The position numbers were made by a program, and so were the translations under genes. Positions 7,957-17,648 of a DNA stretch of 64,000 bases are shown here, piece after piece (position 1 is the stretch's first letter; each line of letters opens with the position of its first letter). A model generated the notes under the pieces. That model was not told the origin of the DNA. It worked only from the letters and a program-made list of their open reading frames with translations, and searched no databases. Source of the stretch: Mariniflexile sp. TRM1-10 (GTDB taxonomy: Bacteria > Bacteroidota > Bacteroidia > Flavobacteriales > Flavobacteriaceae); contig NZ_CP022985.1 of the NCBI RefSeq assembly GCF_003425985.1, positions 719,501 to 783,500 of the forward strand, read 5' to 3'.

Positions 7957-10900
7957 ATGAAAAATACTTTTTGTACAAGAGGCTTAGTTCCTTGTACTTT
8001 TAAATTTGACCTAAAGATGAAACTCACCGTTTTCTTTGTTGCTGTTTCTTTATTCCAGTTACAGGCTTTTACCTTTTACGGACAAAAGGCAAAAGTAAGC
8101 CTGAATGCGGAAGGGACAACACTTGAAACGGTTTTTAAGGAAATCGAGAAACAGACCGATTATAGGTTTTTCTACAATCTGGAAGATATCGATACCAAGC
8201 GCGCTGTTACCCTTAAAATAAAACAGCAACCTCTTGATGTTGTATTGAAAGCCTTATTTAAAGACACTGTTATTGATTATGACATTGTGGAAAAACAGAT
8301 TGTACTTACTGTAAAAAAGGTAGTTCCCCCAAACCCAAAGGGCGCAGATAATACCAAACCACAACAATCGATACAAGGTAAGGTTTATGACCACGCTGGA
8401 CTTCCCTTCCCCGGAGTAACAGTCCTTATAAAAGGAACTACCAGAGGAACTGCAACAAATTTTGATGGCTCTTACACCATCCTTGTACCCAACCCAGAGA
8501 GCATACTCGTGTTTTCTGCTTTAGCATTTGCACCACAGGAAATAACCGTTGGTAACCAAACAGTGATTAATGTGACACTTATGGAACAGGTGAGTGAATT
8601 GGGAGAAGTGACCTTGAGTTTCAATACAGGATATCAGCACTTGCCAAAAGAACGGGCAACAGGAAGTTTTGTTCATATTGACAGTGCCCTAATTAACAGA
8701 CGCGTCGGGACAAATATTTTAGAAAGGCTGGAAGGTCTGTCAAGTGGCCTTCTATTTAACTCTAGAATTCAGGATGGGAATAATAATTCCAATATTACTA
8801 TACGTGGACGTAGTACCATATTTGCCAATCCTAACCCACTAATTATAGTGGATAATTTTCCTTATGATGGCGATATTAACTCCATTAACCCTAATGATAT
8901 TGAAGATATAACCATTTTAAAAGATGCTGCGGCAGCAAGTATATGGGGAGTTCGTGCAGGAAACGGAGTAATAGTAATAAGTACTAAAAAAGGAAGTCCA
9001 AATACAAAACCTACCATCAACATTAATTCAAATGTTACTGTAGGTCAAAAACCAGACCTTTACTATCCATCCCAAATATCATCTCCTGATTTTATAGGGC
9101 TTGAGAAGTTTCTGTTCGACCAAGGATTTTACGATAATGAGATTAGTAACGGATACTCCGCAATATCCCCAGCTGTAGCATTAATGCAACATTTAAGGGA
9201 GGGAGGGATTTCACAAAATGAATATGGTCGCAAAATAGCACTATTGGCTAGTTATGATGTACGGGATGACCTGAAAAAATATTTTTACAGAAGCAGTATT
9301 AATCAACAACTCAATGTTAATATCAGTGGCGGGAATGATTACCAAAAATATTTTATTTCGGGAGGATTTGACAAAAACCTTGACAACCTGACCACGAATA
9401 GCTTTGAACGGGTAACCATCAATGCCAACAATACCTATAACCTGTTGAGAGACAAGTTACAGGTGTTTACAGGAGTGTATTTCTCCCAAAATACCACAGG
9501 TAGTAATGCAGACACTTACAGGCCATACAGACCCTATGACCGTTTAGCAGACAATAATGGAAACCCTTTGCCAGTAACCGATTACTTCAATCAAAACCTG
9601 AGAGCTTCTTATGTGGATACTGTCGGAAGCGGTAGATTATTGGATTGGCATTATTATCCTTTAAATGAACGCAACGAAAACCGTGAGTCTAAGCTAACAG
9701 GATACCGGTTTCTCTCTGGAATTACCTATAACATTACTGACTACTTAAAACTTCAGGCTAATTATCAATACCAACAGGATGAAAAAAAAGATGTTATTAA
9801 CCGAGATCAGAATTCATTTTACGCCCGTAATTATATCAACAGGTTTTCATCAATCGATGAAACAGGCACGGTAAACCGAGTTGTGGGATTGGGGGCAATA
9901 GTTGACAGGTTTAATACCAGTATCCGTTCCCAGTACGGAAGGATACAACTTAGTTATGACGATGTAATCAATGAAAAACATACCATAACCGCATTAGGCG
10001 GATTTGAGATTAAGGACTATCAGGAAGATTATTTTGCGCAACGTTATTATGGCTATAACCCTGAACTGGGAACCAATAGTAATTCGCAAATCAACCCAAT
10101 GCAATACTATAAGATTTACTATGACCCTTTTGGTTATTCTACCATTGCTACCGACCCATCCGAATCAGGGGCAACAGACCGCTACCGTTCATGGTATTTC
10201 AATGCGGCCTATACCTTTAACAACCTGTATACTATCAGTGGAAGTGTAAGGAAAGACGAGACTAACTTGTTTGGTGTAAAAGCAAACCAGAAAGGAGTGC
10301 CTTTATGGTCTGCCGGAGCTAGCTGGAACATTGGGAAAGAAGCCTTTTATCATAGTGCCTTACTTCCGAATCTAAAACTCAGAATGTCTTTTGGATATAA
10401 CGGCAATGTTGATAAAACTACTTCCGCCTACCTGACAGCTAATGCCTTGTTCTATAATAACTGGAATGTTAACTACAGTACCATTATAAATCCTCCTAAC
10501 CCTTCTTTGGGATGGGAGAAAATTCAAAATGTTAACTTGGGGTTAGATTTCGCATTAAAAAATCATGTTGTTTCCGGTTCATTAGAATATTACCAAAAAA
10601 AGGGAACAGACTTAATAGGTAACAGCCCAATTGCGCCACAAACGGGAGTTACCTATTATAGAGGGAACAATGCTAATAGTGAGATTAATGGATTTGATGC
10701 CACTATCAATTTTATAGCCTTGAACAAAAGGGTTAAATGGGATATTGACTTTCTTTATAGCTATATGTCAAATAAAATTACCAAGTATAAAGCCTTGCAG
10801 GGATACAATGGGGTAATTATAAATGGTAATTATAGCAATCCTTTAGAAGGCTATCCTTATTCTTCCGTTTTCGCCTTCAGATCAGCTGGATTGGATAGTG

Positions 10901-11484
10901 AGGGTAATCCGCAAGGTTATCTTAATGGGGATATTAGTACGGAATATTCAGAGATTTATAACTCAACCGATTCGGATGAATTGATCTTTAAGGGGTCTGC
11001 GGTTCCAATCTCTTTCGGTAGTCTGAGGAATAATTTACAATTTAAGGACTTCTCTTTATCGGTCAATGTTATTTACAAGCTGGATTACTATTTCCGCAGG
11101 ACAGGTGCATTTTCTGGAAGTAATTATAGCAATTATACGCAGGGCGATTTTCCTGACCGATGGCAAAATCAGGGCGATGAATTAACGACTAGGGTTCCGT
11201 CTTTAGTATACCCGCAGAATTACCTGAGAGATCTCTTTTATTTAAGTTCGGAGGATGTAGTGGAAAAGGGTGACCATATCCGACTGCAGGATATAAGACT
11301 TAGTTATCAGCTTAATAAAAACAACCTTAAATGGCTCCCTTTTCACACGATTCAAATCTATAGCTATATCAATAATATAGGTATAATATGGCGAGCCAAT
11401 AAAAAGGGAATTGATCCAGATGTCGGAACGCAGTTAATTCCGGCAGTGAGAACATTTGCATTTGGGGTAAACACAACTTTTTAA
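7957..11484 (+). CDS. SusC/RagA-family TonB-dependent outer-membrane transporter with STN domain
   Basis: 1175 residues from the ATG at 7957. An in-frame GTG at 7921 would add 12 residues that do not look like a signal peptide start. Order: signal peptide with a long positively charged n-region (hydrophobic core at about residues 27-45), STN domain (about 50-115, ETVFKEIEKQTDYRFFYN), carboxypeptidase-regulatory-like domain (about 135-210, VYDHAGLPFPGVTVLIKGTT), plug (about 225-350, with SINPNDIEDITILKDAAAAS), then the beta-barrel. The STN domain allows signalling to FecR, so uptake and sigma activation are coupled. It pairs with the SusD 10 bases downstream. The substrate is unknown; no carbohydrate enzyme lies beside it, and a thioredoxin-like lipoprotein follows. 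Confidence 0.93.
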   Translation: MKNTFCTRGLVPCTFKFDLKMKLTVFFVAVSLFQLQAFTFYGQKAKVSLNAEGTTLETVFKEIEKQTDYRFFYNLEDIDTKRAVTLKIKQQPLDVVLKALFKDTVIDYDIVEKQIVLTVKKVVPPNPKGADNTKPQQSIQGKVYDHAGLPFPGVTVLIKGTTRGTATNFDGSYTILVPNPESILVFSALAFAPQEITVGNQTVINVTLMEQVSELGEVTLSFNTGYQHLPKERATGSFVHIDSALINRRVGTNILERLEGLSSGLLFNSRIQDGNNNSNITIRGRSTIFANPNPLIIVDNFPYDGDINSINPNDIEDITILKDAAAASIWGVRAGNGVIVISTKKGSPNTKPTININSNVTVGQKPDLYYPSQISSPDFIGLEKFLFDQGFYDNEISNGYSAISPAVALMQHLREGGISQNEYGRKIALLASYDVRDDLKKYFYRSSINQQLNVNISGGNDYQKYFISGGFDKNLDNLTTNSFERVTINANNTYNLLRDKLQVFTGVYFSQNTTGSNADTYRPYRPYDRLADNNGNPLPVTDYFNQNLRASYVDTVGSGRLLDWHYYPLNERNENRESKLTGYRFLSGITYNITDYLKLQANYQYQQDEKKDVINRDQNSFYARNYINRFSSIDETGTVNRVVGLGAIVDRFNTSIRSQYGRIQLSYDDVINEKHTITALGGFEIKDYQEDYFAQRYYGYNPELGTNSNSQINPMQYYKIYYDPFGYSTIATDPSESGATDRYRSWYFNAAYTFNNLYTISGSVRKDETNLFGVKANQKGVPLWSAGASWNIGKEAFYHSALLPNLKLRMSFGYNGNVDKTTSAYLTANALFYNNWNVNYSTIINPPNPSLGWEKIQNVNLGLDFALKNHVVSGSLEYYQKKGTDLIGNSPIAPQTGVTYYRGNNANSEINGFDATINFIALNKRVKWDIDFLYSYMSNKITKYKALQGYNGVIINGNYSNPLEGYPYSSVFAFRSAGLDSEGNPQGYLNGDISTEYSEIYNSTDSDELIFKGSAVPISFGSLRNNLQFKDFSLSVNVIYKLDYYFRRTGAFSGSNYSNYTQGDFPDRWQNQGDELTTRVPSLVYPQNYLRDLFYLSSEDVVEKGDHIRLQDIRLSYQLNKNNLKWLPFHTIQIYSYINNIGIIWRANKKGIDPDVGTQLIPAVRTFAFGVNTTF

Positions 11485-11494
11485 AATTCAGGAC

Positions 11495-12880
11495 ATGAAG
11501 AACTATACAAAAAATACAATATGGCTTATCTTTTCCCTTTTTTCTTTCATATACGGTTGTAATGAGGGCTTTCTGGAAGAAAAACCTAGCACTGCCTTAC
11601 AGCAACCGCATACTATTGCTGATTTTGAGCAACTTTTGAGCAATACCGATGTATTCAACCAGACAAGCTCTCTAGTATTGGCTGCTTCAGATGAATACGA
11701 AATCCCTACTTATGAGGCCTATCTTGCCCTTACACAATTAACGGCTCGTAATTCCTATACTTGGGAAAAAGACCTATATGGCGGGCAGGTAAATGTACCA
11801 CAGTGGAACCTTCCTTATACTGCTGTTTTTTACACTAACAATGTACTGGAAGGATTACAAACCTCAAATAATATAGGAACAGCAGATTGGAACAAAATAA
11901 AGGGATGGGCTCTATTTTCACGTGCCTATGCTTTCTATGACCTAGCTCAGAATTTCTGTGAAACCTATGATAGTGATACCGCCGGGAGTACTTTGGGAAT
12001 TCCCATCAGGCTTAAACCTGGTGTCGATGAAATTGTGCAGAGATCAACATTGCAGAAAACCTATGAGCAAATCCTCTCCGATTTGACCCAGGCAGATGAT
12101 TTGCTGGATAACGATATCTCTGAAGATTTTCGTTATCAGCCTTCAAAAGCCGCTGTATACGCTTTTTTTGCAAGGGTTTATCTAAGCATGGGGCAATACG
12201 CTGAAGCCGAAAATTATGCAGACCTTTGTTTGGCCACCTATAACGCGCTTATTGATTACAATACCATTTCGAAAACCGCTTCAACACCGTTTAGGAACTC
12301 AAATGTAGAAAATATTTACTACAGTGTACAAACAACTGACCTGACCGCTGTTTCAGCCTCCTTATCCAGTGCAAAATATACGGTAAAGCCTTCTGTTCTG
12401 GCAATGTACGATTCCAACGATTTGAGAAGGTCGCTTTATTTTTCTTTAGTGGCCAGCGGGAATACCATAAGAAAAAGGACCTATAGCGGGCATCCTTTAT
12501 TCTTTACAGGCTTGGCTACAGATGAAGTGTACCTGATAAAAGCAGAGTGTGCAGCACGAAGGACCGATTATCCTGTGGCATTGGAAACATTAAACACCCT
12601 GTTGGAAAACCGATTTGCTACTGGGACATTTACTCCCCTGACGGTTGGAAACACCCCTAACGTTTTAGCAACCGTATTGGAAGAAAGACAAAAGGAATTG
12701 GTTTTTAGGGGACTGAGATGGTCTGACCTGAAACGTTATAATAAGGAAGGAGCAAATATTACACTCACAAGGGTTCTGAACGGCCAGTCCTATACTTTAG
12801 CTCCAAATGCCCCAAGATATGTCTTTCCTATTCCTTCTGATGAAATAAGCTATAGCGGAATAGAACAAAACCCTAGGTAG
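11495..12880 (+). CDS. RagB/SusD-family nutrient-binding lipoprotein
   Basis: 461 residues, lipoprotein signal peptide (FSFIYGC, lipid Cys near residue 22). The SusD-like N-terminal part (LEEKPSTALQQPHTIADFEQLL) precedes TPR-like helices (WALFSRAYAFYDLAQNFCETY; AAVYAFFARVYLSMGQYAEAENYAD). The SusD C-terminal pattern is clear: DEVYLIKAECAARR, LVFRGLRWSDLKRYNKEG, YVFPIPSDEI. At 461 residues it is on the short side for the family. It caps the SusC barrel encoded just upstream. The ligand cannot be inferred from sequence. Confidence 0.92.
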   Translation: MKNYTKNTIWLIFSLFSFIYGCNEGFLEEKPSTALQQPHTIADFEQLLSNTDVFNQTSSLVLAASDEYEIPTYEAYLALTQLTARNSYTWEKDLYGGQVNVPQWNLPYTAVFYTNNVLEGLQTSNNIGTADWNKIKGWALFSRAYAFYDLAQNFCETYDSDTAGSTLGIPIRLKPGVDEIVQRSTLQKTYEQILSDLTQADDLLDNDISEDFRYQPSKAAVYAFFARVYLSMGQYAEAENYADLCLATYNALIDYNTISKTASTPFRNSNVENIYYSVQTTDLTAVSASLSSAKYTVKPSVLAMYDSNDLRRSLYFSLVASGNTIRKRTYSGHPLFFTGLATDEVYLIKAECAARRTDYPVALETLNTLLENRFATGTFTPLTVGNTPNVLATVLEERQKELVFRGLRWSDLKRYNKEGANITLTRVLNGQSYTLAPNAPRYVFPIPSDEISYSGIEQNPR

Positions 12881-12979
12881 ATCCTAAAAATAAATAATGG
12901 TAGGAAAAATAACCGTCTTTAAATTGTGACGGTACTTACTCTTTTCCTGCTTTTAATAAATGTAGAAACGTTATTTAAG

Positions 12980-14476
12980 ATGAAAACAAATAAAAAATAT
13001 TTTGTACAGAAACTAAATCCCATTATACTTTTGGGCATTATAACCCTGTTACAGTTAACAGCCTGTAAAAAAGCAGATTCAGATACGCCTTTAAACAGAA
13101 ATATTGTCATTTATGGCACTTTAGGCGTAGAAATTAAAGCCTCAGATAGAGAAAAAATTGAAGAAGAAGTTGTTGTGCAATCACAGTTTTTATCAGGATC
13201 TGATCTAAATCATATACAGCGTTGTAAAGTAGAACTTAAAAGCAATAATTTTAGTATCACGATAAAACCCCAAGGTGATTTTAGTTTTGTTAGTTTGGCA
13301 AGTTTTCCCTCAAAGATCTTAAAAAAGGGTTCCTTTTTTATTGTGCCAGGAGACTCCATCCATATTGACATACAGGATAGTGAAAAATGTATAATAAATT
13401 CCAACAACCCCCAATTGCTTCAGTGCCAACTTGATTTAATGGAAGTAAAAAACATCAGTGAATACCCAATAACAGAGAATTCTTCTGCGGTATCAAGGCT
13501 TTCTGATTATAAAGATAGTGCTTTTAATCGTTATGAAGAAATATTCTCCCAGTATGAAGGAAAGGTAGCCCCTGAAGTATTAAACACTTTAAAAATTCAT
13601 TACCAGACACAACAAAACGCTATTTTTATGACCAAGGTGAATAGTTACGCTCTATTTTCCCATAATGATAGCCTTAAATACAAGGCAAAAAGCAGAATAA
13701 TCAGTGATTTTGAAACTTTGGATATTATATCTGATACCCTTCAGGTTAGATACTCCATCAACTATGCCGAATATCTGTTAAGCTATATACGTAACTATCA
13801 TCAACTTACTAGTCCTTTAGCAAATCAGGAGCAGTTGTTTGCGAAAATTTATAAGAATATTGATAAAAACTACCAAGGACTGTTAAGGGATAAGCTATTA
13901 ACAGTGTTGTCTATTAGGTATATGAATTCCAGTAAGGCTTCCTATACCTACCTAAGCCGTAGCCATGCTTCTGTAAAAGATCCTGATTATCGTGAAATAT
14001 TAAGGGTTATAAGAGAAGCAAGAACGGCAGGTAAAAAGGTGTTTCCCTTTGCCCTTCCGGATGTAAACGGTAAAGTCTATACACCCGACGATTTTAAAGG
14101 AAAAGTAGTGGTATGTAAGCTTTGGTTTACCGGTTGCGGAGGTTGTACCTATCTACACAAAGTATTAAAACCCTGGAAACTAAAATATAAGGATAACAAG
14201 GAGGTGGAATTTATCAGTATAAATGTTAACAACAAAAAAGGACAATGGGAAAAAGGGCTACAGTCCGGAGTCTATTGTTCCCCCGATGAAATTAACCTGT
14301 CTACTTTCGGGGAAGGGTTTGATCATCCAATGCTAAAATATTACAACTTTGTGGGTTACCCGCAAGTATTGGTGTTTGATAAAAACGGGAATCTAATCTC
14401 TGCAAATCCAGCAGTAGGAGGAAATTATGAAGTCTTGAAATCAGAGCTTGACAAAATGATTCTTGAGAATTTATAA
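12980..14476 (+). CDS. TlpA-like thioredoxin-fold lipoprotein
   Basis: 498 residues from the ATG at 12980. An earlier in-frame GTG at 12926 would put 18 residues before the obvious signal peptide. The lipobox is LLQLTAC (Cys near residue 28). The N-terminal two thirds match the unclassified lead domain often found before redoxin domains in Bacteroidota lipoproteins. The C-terminal thioredoxin fold (about 350-498) carries the redox pair in WFTGCGGC (Cys386, Cys389) and a cis-Pro region GYPQVLVFDKNG. It probably acts as a thiol-disulfide reductase facing the periplasm or outer membrane. It ends the susCD operon at a strong terminator and faces a MauE-like gene, a membrane partner often linked to thioredoxin-fold proteins. 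Confidence 0.87.
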   Translation: MKTNKKYFVQKLNPIILLGIITLLQLTACKKADSDTPLNRNIVIYGTLGVEIKASDREKIEEEVVVQSQFLSGSDLNHIQRCKVELKSNNFSITIKPQGDFSFVSLASFPSKILKKGSFFIVPGDSIHIDIQDSEKCIINSNNPQLLQCQLDLMEVKNISEYPITENSSAVSRLSDYKDSAFNRYEEIFSQYEGKVAPEVLNTLKIHYQTQQNAIFMTKVNSYALFSHNDSLKYKAKSRIISDFETLDIISDTLQVRYSINYAEYLLSYIRNYHQLTSPLANQEQLFAKIYKNIDKNYQGLLRDKLLTVLSIRYMNSSKASYTYLSRSHASVKDPDYREILRVIREARTAGKKVFPFALPDVNGKVYTPDDFKGKVVVCKLWFTGCGGCTYLHKVLKPWKLKYKDNKEVEFISINVNNKKGQWEKGLQSGVYCSPDEINLSTFGEGFDHPMLKYYNFVGYPQVLVFDKNGNLISANPAVGGNYEVLKSELDKMILENL

Positions 14477-14480
14477 AAAA

Positions 14481-14510
14481 AGGCTCCGGTTTTGCCGGAG
14501 CCTGTTTGTT
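14481..14510. terminator. Bidirectional rho-independent terminator
   Basis: A 9-bp perfect stem (AGGCTCCGG 14481-14489, loop TTTTG, CCGGAGCCT 14495-14503) is followed by GTTTGTTTA on the plus strand and preceded by ATAAAAAA, a U-run for the minus strand. It lies in the 36 bases between two convergent stop codons (14476 plus, 14513 minus) and should end both operons. Confidence 0.9.
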
Positions 14511-14512
14511 TA

Positions 14513-14803
14513 CTAGTCTTGATTCCAAAGTCTGTTACCGCCCGATTCTGTCCCTCCAGGAGGTCGGCTAGAATAGTTAAAGGAAGATACTCCAGGGTCG
14601 TTGGCATATATAATCTTACATCCGTGATCAACCACTTGATCCGGATCGCAAAATCCCTCAGGATTTGTGATTTTTGTGTAATTATCAAGACTTAACTGAT
14701 AAAATGTAACCGAAGCTACGTTCTCTGATGCTCTAAAGGCACTAAATCCAATAGCAAGGACTGCTACCAGCATGCCCATTGCAAGTTTTTGAAAATTTTT
14801 CAT
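14513..14803 (-). CDS. Small secreted protein, DUF6520-like
   Basis: 96 residues with a signal peptide (LAMGMLVAVLAIGFSAFRA) and a mature part containing two Cys (GFCDPDQVVDHGC) and a Gly-rich tail. Size, signal peptide and layout resemble the DUF6520 family of small Bacteroidota proteins, commonly found beside MauE/DoxX-like genes. It starts 3 bases after the MauE-like stop, so both are one transcript. Function unknown. The family call is from general appearance and is not certain. The frame is supported by the signal peptide, the operon spacing and the shared terminator. Confidence 0.75.
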   Translation of the reverse strand: MKNFQKLAMGMLVAVLAIGFSAFRASENVASVTFYQLSLDNYTKITNPEGFCDPDQVVDHGCKIIYANDPGVSSFNYSSRPPGGTESGGNRLWNQD

Positions 14804-14806
14804 AGT

Positions 14807-15271
14807 TTAATTGTTTTTAAAAATTGATTTGCTAAGTCTCAGGGCAATCACAGCTAGTGCAATACATGCACTGTTAAACACTAGATGACCACCCCAGCCT
14901 AGTCTTTCGATAATCAGGTTGCATTGGCATGGAAGCTTTTCAGCCCAGAAATACATGCTAACTATATAGAGTGTAAAGACACCCATTAAACCAGTAAAGG
15001 CATATAGTCCGACACGTTGTGTTTTGGGCATGATAAGCAATAGCGATATAGCGATTTCACTTATCGGAACCATCCAGCCGACAAAAGTTGCCAGTGACCC
15101 AACAAATGTTACCTTAGCAAGGCCTAGGATAAATCTTTCGTGATCCACTATTTTGGTATAAGCAGAAGTTAGAAAAAGAAATACACCACCCAAGCAAATG
15201 ATAAGGACAATCGCATCCTTTAGTCTTGGACTAAGCCGAAAAAAGGACTGTTTATTCACTAAAGTAACCAT
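14807..15271 (-). CDS. MauE/DoxX-like redox-associated membrane protein
   Basis: 154 residues with four predicted membrane helices (about 20-40, 55-80, 82-105, 125-147). The MauE-like pattern LTSAYTKIVDHERFI follows helix 1, and a CQC pair (LPCQCNLIIERLGWGGHLVFN) lies before the last helix. Related proteins hold thiols in the membrane and pass electrons to periplasmic thioredoxin-fold proteins. The convergent TlpA-like gene fits such a partnership, but that is inference. Start ATG at 15271; an upstream extension is not needed. Confidence 0.85.
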   Translation of the reverse strand: MVTLVNKQSFFRLSPRLKDAIVLIICLGGVFLFLTSAYTKIVDHERFILGLAKVTFVGSLATFVGWMVPISEIAISLLLIMPKTQRVGLYAFTGLMGVFTLYIVSMYFWAEKLPCQCNLIIERLGWGGHLVFNSACIALAVIALRLSKSIFKNN

Positions 15272-16033
15272 AATGCAAACCGTTTAAAGATGAGATAAAA
15301 TAGTTGTAAAAAACATACACTGTAGATAGGGCAATAAGGCCTAGGTACCACTTTCCACAATACCAGTAAACTGCGCATTTTACTGATAGCATACTTTTAA
15401 TTCACATCGGTAAAACATAAAAGCCATTAAATGCTTATTTTCTACCGTTACAGTCGGGCAACTACAATAATTTTGCATTGCCAAATCCAATCCATCCCAC
15501 ATTTAATATGAAATAGGGTCGTCATATAACTTGTGCCCTTCCATTAACTTACTAAAAACTGCATAAACAAATAAAAGGACATAAATCAAACAAAATAATT
15601 TCAACGATAATAGAATATGTAGCTTTATTACTTCGCATGATGTAGGTTTTTGATTACTATCCTTATAAAGTTACTAACTATAATCGAAAAAACGGGTATA
15701 CCAAATCAATCATTTAGGGGTACAAAAACAGGCATTTTCGGTGTTTTTTGCTGTTTTTGAAAAAACGAGGCGCGAGCTAGGGCTAATTTTTGAAATTAAA
15801 ATTCAATTTATTCAACTTGTGAATTTTGGAAAAACACCCCGTGGAGAAGTCTTTTAATTTGCACTAAAAAGTTGTGATTTGATAGTATCATTTTGCAATA
15901 GAAAACAATATTTTCCATTACGACAAGTAAATCCTTTTAAAGCCAACTAGCTCCCCTCCTTCTTTAGGTCATAAACAAGTCCATAATTTCATTCTGTATA
16001 GCGGTTTAATAACACCAAGTAAGAAAATGAATT
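15272..16033. other. 762-base region without a recognised gene
   Basis: No frame here looks like a real protein on either strand. It should contain the promoter of the minus-strand MauE-like gene and that of the plus-strand recombinase unit. It may also hold the left end of the recombinase element, but I could not find a copy of the tRNA-Arg 3' end here. The stretch at about 15720-15800 (gggtacaaaaacagg... gaggcgcgagctaggg) is more GC-rich than its surroundings and could be structured. Confidence 0.5.
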
Positions 16034-16222
16034 ATGAAGAATCTTAGTTATAGAACTAAAATGACGTCTGAAAAAATGAGAGAGCTACTTAAAACGCAAG
16101 CTGTGGATATAGATATTGAGTTGGCGACAGAGGTACTGGCGTTTATGAAGAAACTGGCTAAAATAGCCGTATCCGAATATTTAAAGAATGAACAAAATAG
16201 CAGATTTATACATAAGGGTTAG
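16034..16222 (+). CDS. Small helical protein overlapping the first serine recombinase
   Basis: 62 residues, mostly helical and charged: MTSEKMRELLKTQAVDIDIE, then ATEVLAFMKKLAKIAVSEYL. The 3' end overlaps the recombinase start by 35 bases in another frame, which suggests translational coupling. Similar small ORFs before recombinases occur in Bacteroidota from general recollection, but I know no assigned function. A recombination accessory or regulatory protein is possible. Support comes from composition, an in-frame start after an A-rich stretch, and the tight overlap. Confidence 0.65.
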   Translation: MKNLSYRTKMTSEKMRELLKTQAVDIDIELATEVLAFMKKLAKIAVSEYLKNEQNSRFIHKG

Positions 16223-17648
16223 TACAGATGAGCAAGCTGATAAAGGGTATTCGCAACGCAACCAAGAAGAGATGCTATGCAGGTACTGTCAATTGAATGC
16301 TATTGAAATCAGAAATGTAATATTTGAAGACCATTCAGCTAAGTCCTTTAATCGTCCCCAGTGGAAAAAGCTCATTCAAAACTTAAAAAAAAATAAAAAC
16401 AAAACGAATCTCGTTCTCTTTACAAAATGGGATCGGTTTAGCCGTAATGCCAGTGATGCCTATCAAATGATTGGATTATTAAAGCATTTGGGCGTAGAAC
16501 CGCAAGCCATTGAACAACCCTTGGATTTATCAATACCAGAAAATAAAATGATGCTAGCCTTTTATCTAGCTGCTCCGGAAGTAGAAAATGATAGAAGAGC
16601 TTTAAATACTTTTTATGGAATGCGAAGAGCCAAAAAAGAAGGGCGTTACATGGGTTTGGCACCTACTGGATACGAGAATAAGATTCGCGACGACGGTAAA
16701 AAATACATTCGTCCTAAAGAACCTGAAGCTTCAATTATAAAATGGGTCTTTAATGAGCTTTCAAGAGGTATATTCAATACCGAACAGGTTTACAAAATGG
16801 CAAAACAAAAAGGATTGAAAAGTAGTAAAAGTAACTTTTGGACTATAATCCGCAATCCTATATACTGTGGTAAAATTTATGTACCTAAATTTAAAGATGA
16901 AGAAGGTGGATTTGTACAAAGTCAACACCAAGGACTTATTTCCGAAGTGCTTTTTAATCTAGTTCAAGCAATACTGGATGGCAGAGGAAGAACATACAGA
17001 ACAAAAATACAAACAAAAGAAGATTTTCCCTTAAGAGGTTTTTTAAAGTGTCCAAATTGTAACAAGCTACTCACGGCAAGTAAATCAAAAGGAAGAAATA
17101 AATATTACGCCTATTACCATTGTAAAGGAAGCTGTAATTACAGAATAAGAACTGAAGTAATGAATGCAGCCCTTCTTGAAGAGTTAAAAAAATATGTTCC
17201 CAAAGATCCAATGAAAAACGTTTTCAAAACAGTACTTATTGAAACCTATTTCGAAATGACAAAAGAGATGCATCAGCAAAAGAAGCAGGTTTCAAAAGAA
17301 ATATCACACTACCAAGAGCGGTTGTCTTATGCAAAGGAATTATTAATCACAAAAAAAATAGAGCCTACTGAATATTCTGAAATGAAACTGGAGTACAGTC
17401 AAGTTGTAGATACCCTTAAATTGAAATTAACAACACTTAATAGCAATACAATCAAATTGGAAGGTCTATTAAGTAATGGAATAGAAAGAAGTATGTCACT
17501 TCTACTAAATTATAACAAAGGAAATATAGCAAGCCTTCGGAATATCATTGGTTCAATATTCTCCGAGCCAATAACCTTTAATGGAGATCATTTCTTATCT
17601 CCAAAAACGACTAGTGCAATTAGTATCATTTACGATTACAACAGATAA
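16188..17648 (+). CDS. Large serine recombinase 1
   Basis: 486 residues. Resolvase catalytic domain at about 1-145 with the nucleophile Ser12 in YIRVSTDEQ and the conserved WDRFSRN segment. Recombinase (DNA-binding) domain at about 160-260 (APTGYENKI ... IIRNPIYCGKI). Zinc ribbon at about 285-325 (CPNCNKLL ... YYHCKGSCNYR). Coiled-coil tail at about 345-430. This is the domain order of large serine integrases that move phages, conjugative elements or small cargo. It is very like recombinase 2 at 18451 (well over half identical by eye in the first 300 residues). The ATG at 16188 lies within the upstream small ORF and begins exactly at the family's usual N-terminus. Confidence 0.93.
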   Translation: MNKIADLYIRVSTDEQADKGYSQRNQEEMLCRYCQLNAIEIRNVIFEDHSAKSFNRPQWKKLIQNLKKNKNKTNLVLFTKWDRFSRNASDAYQMIGLLKHLGVEPQAIEQPLDLSIPENKMMLAFYLAAPEVENDRRALNTFYGMRRAKKEGRYMGLAPTGYENKIRDDGKKYIRPKEPEASIIKWVFNELSRGIFNTEQVYKMAKQKGLKSSKSNFWTIIRNPIYCGKIYVPKFKDEEGGFVQSQHQGLISEVLFNLVQAILDGRGRTYRTKIQTKEDFPLRGFLKCPNCNKLLTASKSKGRNKYYAYYHCKGSCNYRIRTEVMNAALLEELKKYVPKDPMKNVFKTVLIETYFEMTKEMHQQKKQVSKEISHYQERLSYAKELLITKKIEPTEYSEMKLEYSQVVDTLKLKLTTLNSNTIKLEGLLSNGIERSMSLLLNYNKGNIASLRNIIGSIFSEPITFNGDHFLSPKTTSAISIIYDYNR

